From positions 1 to 16,062 of the forward strand of contig JAQTYS010000031.1 in assembly GCA_028688175.1 (NCBI GenBank): DNA of 16,062 bases, given 5' to 3'. Below, piece by piece: positions 13,795-16,062 of the stretch. The notes beneath the pieces are model-generated. The model had not been told where the DNA came from and made no database searches. It worked only from the letters and a program-made list of their open reading frames with translations. A program made the position numbers and the translations under genes. Positions within the stretch are counted from its first letter, which is position 1. Each line of letters begins with the position of its first letter. This DNA comes from Methanothrix sp. (GTDB taxonomy: Archaea > Halobacteriota > Methanosarcinia > Methanotrichales > Methanotrichaceae).

Positions 13795-14610
13795 TTATCG
13801 TTCTAATTTAATCGATTTTAGTATTTGGATAAAATTTCTTATCTGCCTGTCTATCTGGCCTAAAAGACGCTCAAATGCCTCGCAGTCCGGTCCAGCAAAG
13901 GCCACTGCTGCACCCTGCCAGCGCCCTCCATCCATGCCAACCTCTGAGAAATGCAGCTCGAAGGCAGCCAGATCTTTCGGAGCAGTCTTCATTTCGAGCA
14001 TATACCACCATAAAACAATCCATCCGCGCACCTTTGCCTCAGTAAGCAGCCTTTCGGCCAGCCGCATGTCATCTGAATCGATGTAAGGCGGATCGATAAA
14101 AAGCAACTTTGTCTGAAGGTCTCCAGAAGAAAAACGTCGAAGCAAGGAGAGGACTCCGTGAAAGCCGTCCTCCTGATGAAACATCGGCATCGTCGCATGG
14201 TCCGGCTCAGATACAGCAGCACAGGGAAAAAATTTCTGCCAGGAGGCAGAAACATCAGGATCTGTATCCCAGATTTCGGCATTCAGACTGGCGCTCTTTC
14301 TCCGGACAAGTTCATAGATGAGCCGGGCGGACCCTGGATAGAGCAGTCCATTTCGATCAATATTCAATTCCGCCAGTATTCGAAAAAAGCAAAAATCGTT
14401 GAGGGATGGCAAAAGCGGCCAGACCTTGCCGATACCTCCCTCCCAATCACCAGACGACTTCAGGGAATAATGAGGGTGTCCCACATGACTTTCCGCATAG
14501 ACCAAGCTACCGCCAGGTTCGAGGAGGTGATCTGCCGCCTCCAGCAGGAGGAAATGCTTCCAGACGTCGCCAGCATTACCTGCATGCACTCTGTGATCGT
14601 AGCGGCTCAT
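13795..14610 (-). CDS. rlmJ: RlmJ-like 23S rRNA (adenine-N6)-methyltransferase
   Basis: This 271-residue protein resembles E. coli RlmJ, which methylates A2030 of 23S rRNA (formerly linked to DNA uptake as ComJ/YhiR). The start SRYDHRVHAGNAGDVWKH matches the RlmJ pattern SYRH-FHAGN-ADVLKH. The catalytic motif of N6-adenine methyltransferases appears as IDPPY in KLLFIDPPYIDSDD near 170-180. Length is close to the 280 residues of RlmJ. It begins 16 bp after the small membrane protein gene and is probably cotranscribed with it; the vnf leader follows. RlmJ is best known from bacteria, so acquisition by transfer is possible. Whether the target base is the same in this host is unknown. Confidence 0.85.
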   Translation of the reverse strand: MSRYDHRVHAGNAGDVWKHFLLLEAADHLLEPGGSLVYAESHVGHPHYSLKSSGDWEGGIGKVWPLLPSLNDFCFFRILAELNIDRNGLLYPGSARLIYELVRRKSASLNAEIWDTDPDVSASWQKFFPCAAVSEPDHATMPMFHQEDGFHGVLSLLRRFSSGDLQTKLLFIDPPYIDSDDMRLAERLLTEAKVRGWIVLWWYMLEMKTAPKDLAAFELHFSEVGMDGGRWQGAAVAFAGPDCEAFERLLGQIDRQIRNFIQILKSIKLER

Positions 14611-14626
14611 TCATGCCAAGAGTCTG

Positions 14627-15172
14627 TCACTCTTTGTACATCTTCTTGGCGATATTGAAAGCCTGAGCCGGGGTGGATCGGGCTATTTTCTGGGCATCAT
14701 CAAAGGACGGCTTTGAGGCAGCTGCAGTTGCCGCTGCGGTTCGCAGAAGCTTCTTATCCACTTCGTTGGTCAGCCAGCGGGCTCCGCCTATACCTACCAG
14801 AACTGCGCCGGCGATAGATGCCATGGAGACGGTTATATCATCAGTTCCCATCCCACTCTTCGCGCCCCAAATAACTGCATTGCTGAAAGCTCCATAAAGG
14901 CCCCAGGATATGAAGGCTGCCACTGCTCCTAAGAGTATATTTCCTGCAAAACCGGGGCGAATTATGGTGACTTCACCTGCCGTCTCCTCACTGGGCCTGA
15001 CAAAACCGTTATCGCTCACCAGTGCATTTACAATTCCGCCTACTGCACCGCTCAGCATGACTATGCCGATAGGTATCAACATTGACGTTTTAAGCACCCC
15101 CTTCACCAAAGCTATTGAACCGATACGAGAAAGCTGCATCCATCCCCTCAGATGATTGCTGTGGACCCGCAT
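14627..15172 (-). CDS. Small membrane protein of unknown function
   Basis: I do not recognise this protein of about 181 residues. Three likely membrane spans are visible: SMLIPIGIVMLSGAVGGIVNALV (about 30-52), NILLGAVAAFISWGLYGAF (about 78-96), and VSMASIAGAVLVGIGGA (about 115-131). The C-terminal third is soluble and Ala/Lys-rich, ending IAKKMYKE. The start is uncertain: ATG 15172 is used here, while a second ATG 33 bases downstream (MQLSRIG) has GAGGGG close in front. It lies 16 bp before rlmJ. Nothing ties it to nitrogen fixation. Confidence 0.7.
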   Translation of the reverse strand: MRVHSNHLRGWMQLSRIGSIALVKGVLKTSMLIPIGIVMLSGAVGGIVNALVSDNGFVRPSEETAGEVTIIRPGFAGNILLGAVAAFISWGLYGAFSNAVIWGAKSGMGTDDITVSMASIAGAVLVGIGGARWLTNEVDKKLLRTAAATAAASKPSFDDAQKIARSTPAQAFNIAKKMYKE

Positions 15173-15330
15173 CAATTGTCATTCTCTATTTTAAACTAAT
15201 TTTTTTAATAATGATTTGTCCTAATACTATTTGAACTTTATGTTTGAAGCTTGAAGTATGAATTGCCCAATAAAGCGCCATTATAAATGAGAGCTAGGTG
15301 CTGATAGTATTCATCAGTTCTATCAGCACT
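15173..15330. other. Intergenic AT-rich stretch
   Basis: About 158 bp between the broken serine-hydrolase gene and the membrane protein gene. It contains A/T runs (for example around 15190-15215) that could hold the promoter of the membrane protein-rlmJ pair on the minus strand. No RNA gene or clear repeat seen. Confidence 0.4.
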
Positions 15331-15651
15331 TCAAAGCTGGTATTCATAGAGCATGCATAATAGAGTAGCCGTAAAGACCTTTCCAATGCTGGCAATGTGG
15401 AACGGAGAATCCTTTCCATTAGGCGGATACTCATAAGATATGCCCAGCTTCTCAGAGTGTAGCAAGACCTGTAGACTTGATTTACCTTGGATTTATTCCT
15501 CAATTCTTGTCAAGTACTGGTCCAAATGCGTTTGTGTATTGAACATGCTCGGCATTTCCTCCGAAGGCAGCGGCTCACCACAACCTGCAAATGGCAGTAC
15601 CACTAGAACGGCCAGCATGATTAGGCCCATTAGATTGGCAACTCTATTCAT
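15331..15651 (-). pseudogene. Broken serine hydrolase (class C beta-lactamase/PBP-like) lipoprotein gene
   Basis: From ATG 15651 the frame encodes a lipoprotein signal (MNRVANLMGLIMLAVLVVL, then the lipobox FAGC), a short acidic linker, and then an in-frame TAA at 15495-15493 (codon 53). The same frame continues past this stop with LQVLLHSEKLGISYEYPP and PFHIASIGKVFTATLL, which carries the SxxK nucleophile motif (SIGK) of serine beta-lactamase-like hydrolases, and then ends at TGA 15333-15331 after MLYEYQL. The rest of the roughly 300-residue domain is missing. One premature stop plus loss of the C-terminal part indicates a decayed gene. Its ATG overlaps the end of the upstream gene by 8 bp, so the pair was once coupled. 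Confidence 0.65.
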
Positions 15652-16062
15652 TCTGGTCTTTCCGACCAGCTTGAAATGACGTCCAGGGCTGGCTGGGCCT
15701 GTCTTTCAGATAGCCTTTCAAATGGTCCCATTGAATGTGCTTTCTTAGGAATTTGGTAGCGTCAAATGGCATGCCGGATGAGTTGCCCCATATGGCCCAG
15801 AAGGAGAGGTTCTCAGCCATTCTGCTATCCATCACCTTTCCATCAACGGTTCCACGAGGCTGGAAGGGCAAAGGACGGCCCGGCTGTGACATATACTCCC
15901 TGGCGTCCAACTCGTAGTGACCGTCTACCGTGCGGGAACAGGGATTGTCTTTGTGAAGATAAACGTCGTGATGATCAGCCAATATGGTCTTCGCCGATTC
16001 AACGTCTAATCGGCCATGATGCTCGGCCATCAGCTCGGCCAGCCTCACCTGACGGGCTCCCT
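15644..16062 (-). CDS. C-terminal part of a probable C45-type acyltransferase/hydrolase, 5' end beyond window
   Basis: The frame is open to the right edge; the sequence RQVRLAELMAEHHGRLDVESAK enters from outside, so the GTG at 16048 is probably internal. About 138 residues are visible. The pattern ADHHDVYLHKDNPCSRTVDGHYELDAR, then GTVDGKVMDSRMAENLSFWAIWG, and a final QPWTSF resembles, from memory, the C-terminal region of C45-family (acyl-CoA:6-aminopenicillanate acyltransferase-like) NTN hydrolases. The catalytic N-terminal cysteine would lie outside the window, so the class cannot be confirmed. It overlaps the broken serine hydrolase gene by 8 bp. Unrelated to the vnf operon. Confidence 0.55.
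   Translation of the reverse strand, partial: GARQVRLAELMAEHHGRLDVESAKTILADHHDVYLHKDNPCSRTVDGHYELDAREYMSQPGRPLPFQPRGTVDGKVMDSRMAENLSFWAIWGNSSGMPFDATKFLRKHIQWDHLKGYLKDRPSQPWTSFQAGRKDQNE

Noticed and set aside
15294..15503. Minus-strand open frame of 69 codons
   Set aside because: It lies in a shifted frame over the serine hydrolase remnant; the SIGK-containing frame gives recognisable protein, this one does not.

Overview
This window carries a vanadium nitrogenase (vnf) operon, most probably from a methanogenic archaeon. The evidence for the host is the tandem nifI1-nifI2 P-II pair placed directly before the dinitrogenase genes (the methanogen/strict-anaerobe arrangement), AT-rich TATA-like boxes in the two main leaders, and clear Shine-Dalgarno sites. 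GC content looks close to half, so a Methanosarcinales member such as Methanothrix is a reasonable guess, but the genus is inference.

All genes recognised lie on the minus strand, so transcription runs from high to low coordinates. Right end (16062-13795): the C-terminal part of a likely C45-type acyltransferase/hydrolase, an overlapping and broken serine-hydrolase lipoprotein gene, a small membrane protein of unknown function, and an RlmJ-like 23S rRNA adenine methyltransferase. A leader of about 400 bp (13794-13389) follows, with a candidate promoter and several symmetric elements.

The nitrogenase block then runs nifI1, nifI2, a structured 153-bp spacer, vnfD, vnfG, vnfK (13388-9406). VnfD matches the Azotobacter vinelandii V-nitrogenase alpha subunit residue for residue at every ligand position I can recall, including the TGGPRL loop at 335-340, so this is V-type rather than Mo- or Fe-only type. 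No vnfH is present in the window.

The operon continues without a large gap through a FecCD/BtuCD-type ABC importer (binding protein, permease, ATPase), a class I SAM methyltransferase, a divergent NifE/NifN-like pair, and a second FecCD-type importer (permease, ATPase, and a binding protein cut by the left edge). Most junctions overlap or are under 40 bp, with two TAATG stop/start fusions, so nifI1 to the left edge reads as one transcription unit or a few coupled ones.

Inferred working model: NifI1/NifI2 switch the enzyme off in response to ammonium or 2-oxoglutarate; VnfDGK reduces N2; the E/N-like pair is a cofactor scaffold or a separate nitrogenase-like complex; the two importers bring in a metal, possibly vanadium as a chelate. 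The Fe protein and NifB must be encoded elsewhere. The most notable points are two FecCD-type importers and a methyltransferase inside a vnf operon, the unusual E/N pair, the missing vnfH, and a possible RNA switch between nifI2 and vnfD.
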